DNA of 64,000 bases from JAGOBP01 sp046328575 (GTDB lineage: Bacteria; Chloroflexota; Anaerolineae; Fen-1058): the NCBI GenBank assembly GCA_046328575.1, contig JAXLWI010000002.1, positions 1 through 64,000 of the forward strand, in the 5' to 3' direction. Below the pieces are notes generated by a model. The model was not told the origin of the DNA, ran no database searches, and saw only the letters and a program-made list of their open reading frames with translations. Below are positions 27,723-37,593 of the stretch, one piece after another. A program made the position numbers and the translations under genes. The stretch's first letter is position 1; each line of letters starts with the position of its first letter.

Positions 27723-29780
27723 TTGAAGAACTTTCTTTCGCAACGCCTAATGTCTCGGCGATTCGTGATCGTCGCTGTGGCCGTCGTCTTAATCGCCGGA
27801 CTCGCCATTGGTATTCAGCAAGCCTGGGCGAGTGGCCAAAGCTCAGCCGGTCAAGCAGACTTCGCCACTGCATCCGCGCTGCGCTGCTGGATGCCGATGG
27901 CAACAATGTGTTGACCAGCGGCCAAGCCGTCTCGACGATGAAGACGTGCGGCGCGTGCCACGACACCGACTTCATCACATCACACAGTTTCCGCCGATCT
28001 AGGCTTGACCGATTATCAAAAAGGTCAAAGGCGCGCAACCGTGGGATTGCCGCCAATGGCTACTTCGGCCAGTGGGATGCGCTGAACTACCGCTATCTCT
28101 CGCAAGCGGGCGATGAGCGACTCGACCTCGGCACACCCGATTGGCTGATGCAGTTTGGCGACCGCGTACCCGGCAGCGGTCCCGCACACCACCAGCCGCG
28201 ATGGCAAGTCATTGCTTACGCTGTCGCCCGATGCGGCCAATCCAGAGCCAGCGTACTCGATCCGGAAGACGGGTCAGCCAGTTGCGTGGGATTGGCAGAA
28301 GTCCGGCGTGCTGGAAATGAGCACTTCTTGTGCCACCTCGACAAGCCCGATAGTGCCGCCCGCACCACCGAGATTCGCAACGGCAATTTCGGTTGGGCCA
28401 ACACCGCCGCTCAATCAACTTGGGGTTATCACTAAGAGCGGCAACGGCTGGACGTTCAACGCGGCCGCCTTCGATGCCGACGGCCTGTTGAAGCAAGACT
28501 ACGTGCAGTTGCAAGATCCGACTAATGCAAACTGTGCGGCCTGCCATGGTCAAGTCCACGTTGATCAGAAGACGCCGCTGACCTACACCGGCTGCTCGCT
28601 CGATCAACCGCAGACCGCGACCACGGGGCAACTCGTTGCCGCGCAGAAATTTCATCGGGCATGAACATTGCCGATAAGGACAATCTGAAGTATGCATTAA
28701 GGACATTCACGCCGAACGCTCAAGTGCACCGATTGCCACTTCTCGCTGAACAATCCGGCGCAATCACAGCGCAGTTCTCAGAAAATCTCGCGCATTTGCA
28801 ATATGATCCACGCCGGCTCGAAATCGGCGAATACGTCCAGAAGCCCGATCACAACTTCGCGCGCGGGCAGAGCGCTCAGTTCAACGTCTCGCCCAACTGA
28901 AGGGCACCATGCGGCGTTGCGATTCGAAACGCACGACGCGCAGACCGCGCACGCCGATTAGCTGCCGTATGTCGATCGGCACATGCAAGTGCTCGATTGC
29001 GAAACGTGCCACATCCCGGAGATGCACGCACCCGCGATTCAGTCTTACGATTGGACCGTTATCACTCCTGCGGGTGACCATCAGTCAATGTCGCGGCGTG
29101 GAAGGCACTGGCAATAGCCAGAATGATCTGATCACTGGCTTCAGCCCCGTCTTCCTCAAGCGCACCAACGTCGATGGGCACACGTCGCTGTCGACCTACA
29201 ACCTCGTGTCGTCTTGGTTCTGGGTTTACGATGATGCCAAGGGCAATCAACGCCCCGTGCGCCAGATCGATCTGGAAGTGGCTTATCTGCAAAACGGCCA
29301 ATACACGCCGGAAGTGATCAAGACGTTTGACGCTAACAACGATGGCACACCGCAAACGACCGAACTACGCATCGATACACCTGAAAACAAGCCTTTGTCG
29401 CGGGCCGCCTCGGCGCGATCCAGGTTGAAGAATCCGCGCATTGTCGGTCAGGTACGACCGTACGGCATCAATCACGATGTCGTGCGCGGCGAAACGGCCA
29501 TCAGCGCGTGCGCGACGTGCCACAGCGACAACTCGCGCGTGGGTGCGGCGATGACGCTGGCGACGTATCTGCCGGGTGGTGTTTTGCCGCAATTCGTCAA
29601 CGATACCAACGTCAAGAACAACGGCACGCTGGATAAAGATAGCAGCGGTGCGTTGAAGTACACGCCTGCCGCTAAAGTGACGGCGTCTATGTCTTCGGTC
29701 ACAACCGCGTCTTCTGGATCGACCTGTTGGGCGCGTTGGCCTTCGTCACGTTGCGCTGGCGGGCGTCAGCGGCCACGCGA
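27723..29780 (+). CDS. Large multiheme cytochrome c with C-terminal anchor (frameshifted)
   Basis: About 685 aa. The N-terminal helix is RRFVIVAVAVVLIAGLAIGI (ATG at 27750 or TTG at 27723). Heme motifs over several frames: CGACH (27950), LCH remnant of a CxxCH (28325), CAACH (28530), CTDCH (about 28725), CDS then a damaged CH (28920), CETCH (29001) and CATCH (29515), so at least seven. A C-terminal helix VFWIDLLGALAFVTL (near 29710) anchors it. No stop is seen between this helix and the cytochrome b that follows, so the two may form one polypeptide. Its partner is probably the octaheme enzyme upstream. Confidence 0.68.
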
Positions 29781-29782
29781 CG

Positions 29783-30534
29783 ATGCGCTACCTCGCGGCC
29801 AAGCGCATGCGCAAGAGCAAACCGCACACGCAACCCGTTTACATGTACGCCGGATACGAACGCTTCTGGCACTGGCTGCAAACGGTCTCGATCATTCTGC
29901 TGTTGTTCACCGGCTTGATCATCCATCGGCCTGACATCTTCGGTGTGTTCGCCTTCCGCGGTGTGGTGACGCTGCACAACATCTGGCTGTGATCTTGATC
30001 TTCAACGCGGCACTGTCGTTGTTCTGGCACGTGACCAATGGCGAAATCCGACGGTGCTGTTCCGCGCCCGATCGGTTTCTTTGACGACGCGATCGTGCGG
30101 GCCAAGTACTATCTGCGCGGCATCTTTAAGGGCGAGCGCATCCGTTTGAGGAAACGCCGTGATAAGAAAGATGAATCCGTTGCAACAAGCTACGTACTTT
30201 GGTTTTGCTCAACGTCCTGCTCCCGTTGCAGATCGTTACGGGTGCGTTGATGTGGGGCGCGCAGCGGTAGCCACAGTTAGCGAACATGCTCGGCGGCTTG
30301 CCGGTGCTGGCTCCGTTCCATAGCCTGGTCGCATGGTTGCTGGCAACCTTCATCGTGGGGCACGTCTATCTCACCACCACCGGCGCGACGCCGCTCGAAG
30401 CGATGCAGGGTATGGTTACTGGCTGGGAAGATATCGAGACCCACGAGGGCCACGACCTGGTGATCGAGAAACCGGGCAAGCCCCGGCTGGCGCTACAGCG
30501 GCAGAATCCGCGCAGCTTCCGCATAACACCGTAG
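29783..30534 (+). CDS. Cytochrome b, thiosulfate-reductase/hydrogenase type (frameshifted)
   Basis: About 250 aa. The opening MRYLAAKRMRKSKPHTQPVY leads to ERFWHWLQTVSIILLLFTGL with a heme His, then a helix with LHNIW and IFNAALSLFWHVTNG. The C-terminal part has PFHSLVAWLLATFIVGHVYL with histidines for the second heme, then TTTGATPLEAMQGMVTGWED, typical of quinol-linked b cytochromes that serve periplasmic reductases. Frame breaks near 29990 and 30190. The TAG stop at 30532 is part of the GTAG head of the following REP element. Confidence 0.78.
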
Positions 30535-30583
30535 GCGGGGCAACTATGCCTCGCCTTAAACGGCATCGAGATGCCGTTTCTAC
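30531..30583. repeat. BIME-like pair of GTAG-headed REP hairpins
   Basis: Plus strand: GTAG (30531-30534) with stem GGCGGGGC/GCCTCGCC (30534-30541 with 30548-30555, one G-T pair). Minus strand: GTAG (30583-30580) with stem AAACGGCAT/ATGCCGTTT (30558-30566 with 30571-30579). The first TAG is the stop codon of the cytochrome b gene. Confidence 0.72.
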
Positions 30584-30613
30584 AAGTAATGAACATCACG
30601 AGGAGATGAGTCT

Positions 30614-31176
30614 ATGGCAGTCGTGACGAAATCCAAACCGAAGGCTTCAAGGCGCTGTTTAGTCGCCCGGAAAAACCGTACATTCACCCGTATTTGGGCG
30701 GGCTGTTGTTGGGCTTGCTGCTCTTTTGCCGCGTTCTTCTTCACGGGCAACGGGCTGGGTGCGTCGAAAGGTGGTTTGAACCGCTTTGTGGTGCTGGTGC
30801 AGGATGCTGTCTCGCCGCGGCGCGTCGATACTACGCCCTATCTGCTGAAGATGGCGGGCGGCGATAAGAACCCGCTGGACGATTGGGTCGTAATGGTCGT
30901 CATCGGCGCGATTGTTGGCGGGTTCGTGTCGGGCTGGCTCAATGGCCGCTTGAAGTTGGAGACGAATAAAGGTCCGCGCATCTCGGCGCGCACGCGCTGG
31001 GCGACGGCCTTCGTCGGCGGCGCGATCCATGGGCTTTGGCACGCATGGCCCGCGGCTGCACGTCAGGCTTGGCGCTGTCCGGCGGCGCGACCTTATCGGT
31101 GGGCGCGTGGGCGTTTATGATGTGTGTTGCGGGCGCGTACATGCTCGCTTACTTCGTCCGCAAGTTGTGGATTTAG
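30614..31176 (+). CDS. YeeE/YedE-family thiosulfate/sulfur transporter, first half (frameshifted)
   Basis: About 187 aa membrane protein. ATG at 30614, with GGAG upstream. Helices LGGLLLGLLLFAAFFFTG (frame-corrected), DWVVMVVIGAIVGGFVSGWL, the pore-type motif ARGCTSGLALSGGA (near 31047) with the conserved Cys, and a last helix AFMMCVAGAYMLAYFVRKLW. In the family (TsuA), cysteines relay thiosulfate through the membrane. The second half is the next gene, 16 bases on. Frame breaks near 30640, 30765 and 31030. Confidence 0.8.
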
Positions 31177-31191
31177 ATCAGAGGCACAAGC

Positions 31192-32460
31192 ATGTATCCA
31201 TTCCCATTACCTGCCCTGCAAGCGACCAGCGCCGATAATCCGATCACGTATGTGAAATTTTCCTCGTCATCGGATTCTTCTTCGGCTACATTCTGGAAAG
31301 CGCTGGCTTTGGCAACTCAAAGAAACTAGCCGCACAATTCTATTTCCGCGATCTGACCGTGCTGAAAGTCATGTTCGGCGCGCGATCGTCACAGCGATGG
31401 TCTTGATGTTCACGATGATTGGCCTGGGCATCCTGGACTACAACCTCGTGTGGGTCAACCCGACTTATCTCAGTTCCGGTATCGTCGGCGGTTTGATCAT
31501 GGGCGTGAGCTTCATCATCGGCAGTTTCTGCCCCGGCACGTCCCTGGCCGCGATGGCGACCGGCAAGATCGACGGTATGTTCTTCGTCGGCAGCGGGTTG
31601 GTCGGCATCTTCATCTTTGGTGAAGTTGAGAAGTTCTTCGATAGTTGGTGGCAGAACAGCGGTTACCTGGGCCGCTTCACGCTGATGGATTGGCTCCACT
31701 TGCCCACCGGCGTTGTCGTGACCATCGTCGTCCTGATGGCGTTGTTCATGTTCTGGGGCGAGGCAATTGGAGCGGCTCATCGGCAAGCGCGACATCAAGC
31801 AAGAGCCTAAGTGGCGCTACGGATTAGGTGCAGCGTTGTTGGCTGTGGCGGTCGTCACCATCATCATCGGTACGCCCAGCACGGATCAGAAGTGGGCCAA
31901 GGTCGCTGCGGTCAAAGAGACCGCGTTAGCCGATCAGCAAGTACAGATCTCGCCGGCCGAGTTGTACACGACGATGTTCGACAATAAACTCGTGACGGTG
32001 ATGATCGATGTGCGCTCGGAAGCGGACTACAACCTGTATCACATCAACGGCGCGGTCAATGCGCAACCGCAGGAGTCGAAAGCGATTCCCAAGTTGTTGG
32101 CACAATACAGCCCGCACGCTGTATCTGTATGGTGATGAGCAGCGACGAAGAAGCGGCCACTACAGCGTGGAAGACACTGGTCGCTAACAGCGTGACCAAC
32201 GTTTACATCCTCGACGGCAGCGTCAACAACTGGATTGCGTTCTTCGGCAAAGACGATCCGGAGATTCAGTTACTAATAACGTCGGCGTCGATCAGTTGCG
32301 TTACACGTTCCCGTCAGTCCTGGGGTCGCGCTATAAATCCTGCTATCCCGATCCACAAGAGAACGAGAGCCTAAAATACGATGCGAAGATCAAACTAGAA
32401 CTGAAGCGCGACAAGAGCGGCGGCGGCTGCGGTTGGTTTACAGCCCGATTGATTTTCTAG
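31192..32460 (+). CDS. YeeE/YedE-family transporter half fused to rhodanese-like domain (frameshifted)
   Basis: About 420 aa. The first 200 residues are the second YeeE/YedE half: FGYILESAGFGNSKK, GGLIMGVSFIIGSFCPGTSL with the conserved Cys, and DWLHLPTGVVVTIVVLMALF. The frame then runs on through IERLIGKRDIKQEPKWRYGL and another helix into a rhodanese-like domain (VMIDVRSEADYNLYHINGAV; TNVYILDGSVNNWIAFFG). At the active-site position VVMSSDEEA stands, so the catalytic Cys is absent. The C-terminus is rich in charged residues and ends after SGGGCG. The joined reading depends on frame breaks near 31250, 31380, 31770 and 32130. Confidence 0.75.
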
Positions 32461-32500
32461 AACGACAGCGGCACGAAGATTACTCTCCGTGCCGCTGTTC
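32461..32500. terminator. Hairpin between convergent genes
   Basis: CAGCGGCACG (32466-32475) pairs with CGTGCCGCTG (32488-32497). It closes the sulfur island and faces the minus-strand gene that ends at 32536. Confidence 0.7.
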
Positions 32501-32535
32501 GACCATCATTGAGAATGCTGGTAACAAAGACTTGG

Positions 32536-33657
32536 TTACGGCAGGCGATTGGCGATCAGGCGTGCATGCTTTTGTACGCTGTCTTTGGTGACCTGCTCGT
32601 CCGTCCCCATTTCAATAAGTAGTACGATGACGTTGCGCTTGATGAATGTCACCATATACCCGTGCATCGACCCGTTCAGACCCGTCAATGTGAACGACTC
32701 AATGCCGCCGCGATCGCCGATCGAAATGGTTTGCGGCTTATCGAATTTCGCGACAATCGAGGTTTCTTGCTGCATCGATTTCTCAAGGACGGTGATCAGT
32801 TCAGTCGGTGTGTCGCTGAAGTTCTTCTTGCCCACCATCACCGCTGAACGGATGAAGACGCCATCCGACGCCAAGTCGCGCGTGTTGACATCGCGGATAT
32901 CCTGGTCTACGGCTGCGCCCGGGCCGCTTTCCTCAGTGATTGAAAAGCCCGGGCCAAGATCGGCCACCGACAAATTCAGATCGGCGGCGGCTTTGTCGAT
33001 TAGCGGATCACCGCGTCCCAGCAGGCTGATGACCACGAAGATGGCTAAAAATGCCACTGAGCCTAACGTCGCCTTCAAGTTCACTGCAGGGCGCGGCCAG
33101 ACGTAGCCGCGCGCGACGAGATTGGCGTCTGCGACTACGGTGCCCACCAGCGATTGCGGCGCACGGCTACGGAGAAATTGGCTCAAGCTGCGGAAGAATT
33201 GCAGGCCGCCAAACAGCGCCGGCCCCCAGAAAATGAAATACGTGCCGCCGCGCTCTTCGGCAATCAGCCGCGTAATCAGTGTCACGGCAATGCCCGCAAT
33301 GGCCCAGAGCAACCCGTCGAGCATAGTGCGCCGAGCCGTCAGGCGCTCTGTCTGATAGCGCGTCGCCGCCAGCGTATTGTACAGGGCTGTCGCAGCGGTA
33401 CGATCAAGATGTTGACTGGCTAACTGATCGACAACCTGCTGTGGCGTTGCGTTAGATTCCATCATCCGTACGGCGGCGGCATGTGCGTATAGCATTTGCT
33501 CATTAGATACTGGCGCCGCGGCTGGCAACGCCGGGCCGGCATCGGTTTGAAGCACATTGCCGCAAGCCGGGCAAGTAGCCGCCGCACCGGGCAAATCGGC
33601 TCCGCAGCGTGGGCAACAACGGATAACCCGATCGGCATTCTGGATGGGTGTGCTCAT
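32536..33657 (-). CDS. Zinc-ribbon membrane protein of unknown function
   Basis: A 373-aa protein. A double zinc ribbon CPRCGADLPGAAATCPACG stands at about 15-33, followed by an Ala/Pro linker and an alpha-helical part resembling a small helical repeat. Two or three membrane helices lie at about 113-150, with another at about 198-215 before GRGDPLIDK. The C-terminal 150 residues would be outside the membrane and show no known domain. The ATG at 33657 follows GGAG at the right distance; a TTG codon just before was not used. Similar proteins are common as hypothetical proteins in Chloroflexota; role unknown. Confidence 0.82.
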   Translation of the reverse strand: MSTPIQNADRVIRCCPRCGADLPGAAATCPACGNVLQTDAGPALPAAAPVSNEQMLYAHAAAVRMMESNATPQQVVDQLASQHLDRTAATALYNTLAATRYQTERLTARRTMLDGLLWAIAGIAVTLITRLIAEERGGTYFIFWGPALFGGLQFFRSLSQFLRSRAPQSLVGTVVADANLVARGYVWPRPAVNLKATLGSVAFLAIFVVISLLGRGDPLIDKAAADLNLSVADLGPGFSITEESGPGAAVDQDIRDVNTRDLASDGVFIRSAVMVGKKNFSDTPTELITVLEKSMQQETSIVAKFDKPQTISIGDRGGIESFTLTGLNGSMHGYMVTFIKRNVIVLLIEMGTDEQVTKDSVQKHARLIANRLP

Positions 33658-33844
33658 CAAACGCTCCTGTTCAGGTGGTTGAAATATTTCTCTAAGTTAC
33701 CTTATCCTGTAGGCGCGACTAGTGACAAGTGACCATTGAGTCTCAGATAAAAAGCACTTCGTCACGGCGTGGGTTGGCGCGTGTCGATATCGGTTGACGG
33801 TGCTGGCATCCGCACTTTTGCCCTGTGGTAAACTTCGCCTTAGT

Positions 33845-35146
33845 ATGAACCGTCGACTCACCCTCGCTTCGATCGTACTCACGCTCCTCCTCGGCCTGAT
33901 CGCGTTCCGGCAATTCACGCTGCCCGCGCCTAAATCGCTTACACCGACGTTGACCAATCAGCCCGAACTGTGCCTGACCTGTCACGATGGCGTTGAAGAG
34001 ATCAGCCCGTCGCATCCGGTAGAGGCGTTTGGCTGCGTGATTTGTCACGGCGGCAGCGCACTGGCCCTCGATAAAAATCTCGCACATGCCGGTCTGCGCG
34101 GCGGTAAGAATCCGGCTGATTTTTCAGTGGTTGAAGCGTCGTGTGGTGGCGTGGAATGTCACTCTGGAACGAGCGCCGATCAACGCGATCACATTCAGCG
34201 TTCGATGACCAGCATTCAGGCGACGTACGCGGGTGCGATCGCGCAAGTGCGCCGCTCGTTTGGCGCGCAGTCCGATGGTGTAGCGCGTTTTGGCATCACG
34301 GCCATCAACGCTGATCAGGTTACGTCGAGCAAAGCCGTGCCGTCGCTGGCGATGTTCGATCCGAAATTGACAAACGATCCGCAGCCCGTCATCGACTTCT
34401 TCGACAAATGCCTCACGTGTCATCTCAGTGCCGCACCGGTGATGCAGCCGTATCAATATCGCGGCACGGGCTGCGCGGCCTGTCACGTCACGTATGCCAG
34501 TGACGGTCTCTATCGCGGCAGCGATCCCACTTTGGACAAAACCAAAGTTGGTTACCCGATGCAGCATCGCCTCACCACAAAGATGCCCTACACAACCTGC
34601 AACACCTGCCACAATCGCGGCAACTATTCGCTGCGACAGATGGCGTTTCTACCGCGGTCTGATCTGCCCACAACGGGCGCGCCGCTGCCCGAAGATCGAC
34701 TGCGCGATTACTATCAACCGATCGGGCAGTTCACTAAATGCGAATGGGAACTCGATTGCATCGACTGCCACACTTCGACCGAGGCGATGGGCGATGGTGA
34801 TCTGTACAGTAGCAAGTTCGATATTCAATACACGCGCTGCAAAACGTGCCACGGCACGCTCGATGAACTACCGCGTACGATCAAGATCACCGATCCCAAC
34901 GATGTGGAGATTCGTCGCGCGCAGTTGAACGGCAGTTACGCGCTAAAAGTCGGCGATGTAGTCTTGCTGACCGAACGCAATGAGAAGTTCGGTTCGATCA
35001 AGTTCGTTGATGGCAAATATATCCAGACTTTGAAAGTCGTGGGCACTCAATACGAAGTTCCACTGGTGAAAGGGACGGCCTGTCTGCAAAAACCCGATCA
35101 GCAGGAATCGCGTTATTGCCATGAGTGTCATACCTATCAGCGGTAA
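33845..35146 (+). CDS. Multiheme cytochrome c with eight CxxCH and one CX4CH site
   Basis: A 433-aa periplasmic or surface cytochrome in the clean region. The N-terminal helix LASIVLTLLLGLIAF is a signal anchor or signal peptide. Heme motifs: CLTCH (C43), CVICH (C64), an unusual CGGVECH (C100, four residues between the cysteines), CLTCH, CAACH, CNTCH, CIDCH, CKTCH and CHECH near the end. A C-terminal region (LKVGDVVLLTERNEKFGSIK) looks like a small beta domain. The ATG at 33845 was chosen because the upstream extension is not signal-like. It lies near but outside the sulfur island, transcribed away from the zinc-ribbon gene. Electron donor and acceptor are unknown. Confidence 0.88.
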   Translation: MNRRLTLASIVLTLLLGLIAFRQFTLPAPKSLTPTLTNQPELCLTCHDGVEEISPSHPVEAFGCVICHGGSALALDKNLAHAGLRGGKNPADFSVVEASCGGVECHSGTSADQRDHIQRSMTSIQATYAGAIAQVRRSFGAQSDGVARFGITAINADQVTSSKAVPSLAMFDPKLTNDPQPVIDFFDKCLTCHLSAAPVMQPYQYRGTGCAACHVTYASDGLYRGSDPTLDKTKVGYPMQHRLTTKMPYTTCNTCHNRGNYSLRQMAFLPRSDLPTTGAPLPEDRLRDYYQPIGQFTKCEWELDCIDCHTSTEAMGDGDLYSSKFDIQYTRCKTCHGTLDELPRTIKITDPNDVEIRRAQLNGSYALKVGDVVLLTERNEKFGSIKFVDGKYIQTLKVVGTQYEVPLVKGTACLQKPDQQESRYCHECHTYQR

Positions 35147-35222
35147 TCGCGGGTGTAATTGACTTTTCAAATCGAGCGCAGTACCCTAAATCTCAATCAT
35201 TTCGCCGGAAGGTCTGGTCTGA

Positions 35223-36194
35223 ATGACTTTTACCATTACCGACGTACACACTCAGTCCGAGAAGATCATCGACAACCTGTCGCACGTGATCGTCGGCAAA
35301 CGCCGCGCGCTCGAATTGGCCGTGATCAGTCTTCTGTGTCAGGGCCATTTGCTGATTGAAGATGTGCCCGGCACCGGCAAGACGATGCTGGCCCGCAGCC
35401 TGGCGCAATCATTGGGTTGCACGTTCAGCCGCATTCAGTTCACGCCCGATCTACTGCCCAGCGATGTGACCGGCACATCGATCTTCAATCAACAGACCCG
35501 CGAATTTGAGTTTAGGCCCGGTCCGATCATGGGGCAGATCGTGTTGGCCGACGAGATCAATCGGGCCACGCCGAAAACGCAGTCGGCCCTATTAGAGGCA
35601 ATGGAGGAACGCCAGATCACGATCGATGGTGTGGCCCATCCATTGCCATCGCTGTTCATGGTGATCGCTACGCAAAACCCGATCGAGTATGAAGGGACAT
35701 TCCCGCTGCCTGAAGCCCAACTCGATCGATTCCTGTTGCGACTCGGCCTGGGCTACCTCAACAAGCCGCAAGAGATCGAGATGATCGAAGATCAGCAGTT
35801 CGATCATCCGCTCAAAGCGCTTGCGTCTGTAGTAACTCCGGCTGATCTGACAGCGATGCAAGCGGCGGTGAAGACCGTGTATGTCGCTCCGGCTGTGAAG
35901 CAATACATTGTCGATGTGACCTTTGCCACGCGCGACAACGAGCATTTTTATCTGGGTTCCAGTCCGCGCGGTAGTTTGAGCCTGTTTCGCGCCGGGCAAG
36001 CGCAGGCCGCACTGCAAGGCCGCACCTACGTGTTGCCCGACGACATCAAGTCATTGACGGAACCGATCCTCGCGCATCGCCTCATCATTACACCGGCGGC
36101 TCGCATGCGCAAACTTACGGCGGCGCATATTTTGCGCGATATCCTCGATCAATTGCCGCTGCCCGATAGTCACCTCGCGGCACAATCAGCATGA
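35223..36194 (+). CDS. MoxR-family AAA+ ATPase
   Basis: A 323-aa AAA+ ATPase that acts as a chaperone-like factor, usually for proteins with VWA/DUF58 partners. Walker A EDVPGTGKTMLA is at about 43-54; Walker B VLADEINRATPKTQ at about 108-121; sensor-type ATQNPIEYEGTFPLPEAQLD follows. GGAAGG lies 11 bases before the ATG. Its last four bases overlap the start of the DUF58 gene, giving the classical MoxR-DUF58-transglutaminase operon. Confidence 0.93.
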   Translation: MTFTITDVHTQSEKIIDNLSHVIVGKRRALELAVISLLCQGHLLIEDVPGTGKTMLARSLAQSLGCTFSRIQFTPDLLPSDVTGTSIFNQQTREFEFRPGPIMGQIVLADEINRATPKTQSALLEAMEERQITIDGVAHPLPSLFMVIATQNPIEYEGTFPLPEAQLDRFLLRLGLGYLNKPQEIEMIEDQQFDHPLKALASVVTPADLTAMQAAVKTVYVAPAVKQYIVDVTFATRDNEHFYLGSSPRGSLSLFRAGQAQAALQGRTYVLPDDIKSLTEPILAHRLIITPAARMRKLTAAHILRDILDQLPLPDSHLAAQSA

Positions 36195-37558
36195 ATTGGC
36201 TGCGTGCTGTACAGCGCTACCTGCTTCAGCGCGGAGAACGCCTCTGGCGGATCAATCTGCCGGATGGCGAAGCTCGCCTCGAACTGCGTCAGCGCTTGTG
36301 GTTGATCGCGCCGCTGGTGTTGATCGCACTGTATATCGTCTGGCCGCAGCCATGGGTGTTGACGGGCGCGGTCACAGTGATCAGCCTCGTATTGTTCAAC
36401 TACGCTTGGGCGCGGACCTTGGCTCGCACAGTAACGGCCTCGCGCACGTTGCGCTACACCGCTGTGCAAGTCGGCGATGAACTCGAAGAGGTCGTGCAGT
36501 TGAGCAGTCGATCGGCTTTGCCCGCGATCTTCGCCGAGATCGACGATCTCTCCAACGCGCCGGGCTATTCAATTTCGAGCGTTCAGGCAGTGCCGCGGTC
36601 AGGCACAGTGCAGTGGCGCGTCACGACGATGTGCACGCAGCGCGGCGTGTTTACGCTGGGGCCGTGGGAGTTGATCACGGGCGATCCGTTTGGGCTCTTT
36701 CGCGTGCACCGGCGCTATACCAACAGCAGTGAGATCCTCGTTTATCCGCCGTTGGCCGCGCTGTCGCCAGATCTGTTGCCGCAACAACGTCAGGTCGGTG
36801 ATCTGCGGCGCTTGCGCCACGCCGTGCATGCCGAAACGATCGATGTGGCGACGACGCGTCCGTACGCAAGCGGTGATCCGCTGCGGCGCGTGCATTGGCG
36901 CACGTCGGCGCGGCATAACGATCTCTTCGTCAAGATGTTCGAGCCGGAAGCGTCGTCGTCCGTGTGGTTGATCCTCGATACGGATGCGGCGGTGCAGGCG
37001 GGCGTTGGCGCAGAATCCACGCTGGAAAAGATGATCATTTTGACGGCGTCATTGGCCGCGCAATTGCTGGCGGCTCGCTTGGCCGTTGGGGTGTTGTTGA
37101 CCGATACGGCCGCGTCAGTATTGCCGCAAGCGGGCGAGCCGCATGTGTGGTCGATTTTGCGCGCGTTGGCGTTGGTTCAACCGCAATCCGATCGGCCATT
37201 TGAGCGAACGCTGCTCGAAGCACGACAAGTCATCACCGCGCGCGATGCGGTGGTAGCGCTGACACCGTCGCTGAACCCGACTTGGGTGCGTGCGTTGAGT
37301 GTATTGAACGGCGGCCGCTTTTACGCTGGCACCGAAGTCGTGCTGATCGATCCGGCCTCGTTTGGCGGCGCGACTGGCGCGAGTGACATGGCGGCTTTGC
37401 TGCGCCAGCAGGGTCTGGTCGCGCATGTCGTGCGTAACGAAGACATTCAACCGATCACCGGCACGTATGGCACGCTGCGCCGTTGGGAGTTTCAGACGTT
37501 GGGCACGGGCCGCATCGTCGTGCGGCAGACTCCGCGCGAAGCACCGGCCCACGCGTAA
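36191..37558 (+). CDS. DUF58 domain protein
   Basis: A 455-aa membrane protein. Two helices at about 40-75 (LIAPLVLIALYIVW and VLTGAVTVISLVLFNYA) precede an extracytoplasmic or cytosolic beta-rich part and the DUF58 core with YASGDPLRRVHWRTSARHN at about 222-240, then a VWA-like fold (SSVWLILDTDAAVQ). The family works with MoxR ATPases; its molecular action is not established. Overlaps the MoxR gene by four bases and precedes the transglutaminase by 35 bases. Confidence 0.9.
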   Translation: MNWLRAVQRYLLQRGERLWRINLPDGEARLELRQRLWLIAPLVLIALYIVWPQPWVLTGAVTVISLVLFNYAWARTLARTVTASRTLRYTAVQVGDELEEVVQLSSRSALPAIFAEIDDLSNAPGYSISSVQAVPRSGTVQWRVTTMCTQRGVFTLGPWELITGDPFGLFRVHRRYTNSSEILVYPPLAALSPDLLPQQRQVGDLRRLRHAVHAETIDVATTRPYASGDPLRRVHWRTSARHNDLFVKMFEPEASSSVWLILDTDAAVQAGVGAESTLEKMIILTASLAAQLLAARLAVGVLLTDTAASVLPQAGEPHVWSILRALALVQPQSDRPFERTLLEARQVITARDAVVALTPSLNPTWVRALSVLNGGRFYAGTEVVLIDPASFGGATGASDMAALLRQQGLVAHVVRNEDIQPITGTYGTLRRWEFQTLGTGRIVVRQTPREAPAHA

Positions 37559-37593
37559 GCACAGTATTCTGACGCATCACCGCAGGTCGAACT

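Noticed and set aside
13184..32460. Reading the broken island as true pseudogenes
   Set aside because: Breaks are evenly spread over unrelated genes, catalytic motifs are preserved in all frames, and the zone starts and ends inside genes; sequence error explains this better.
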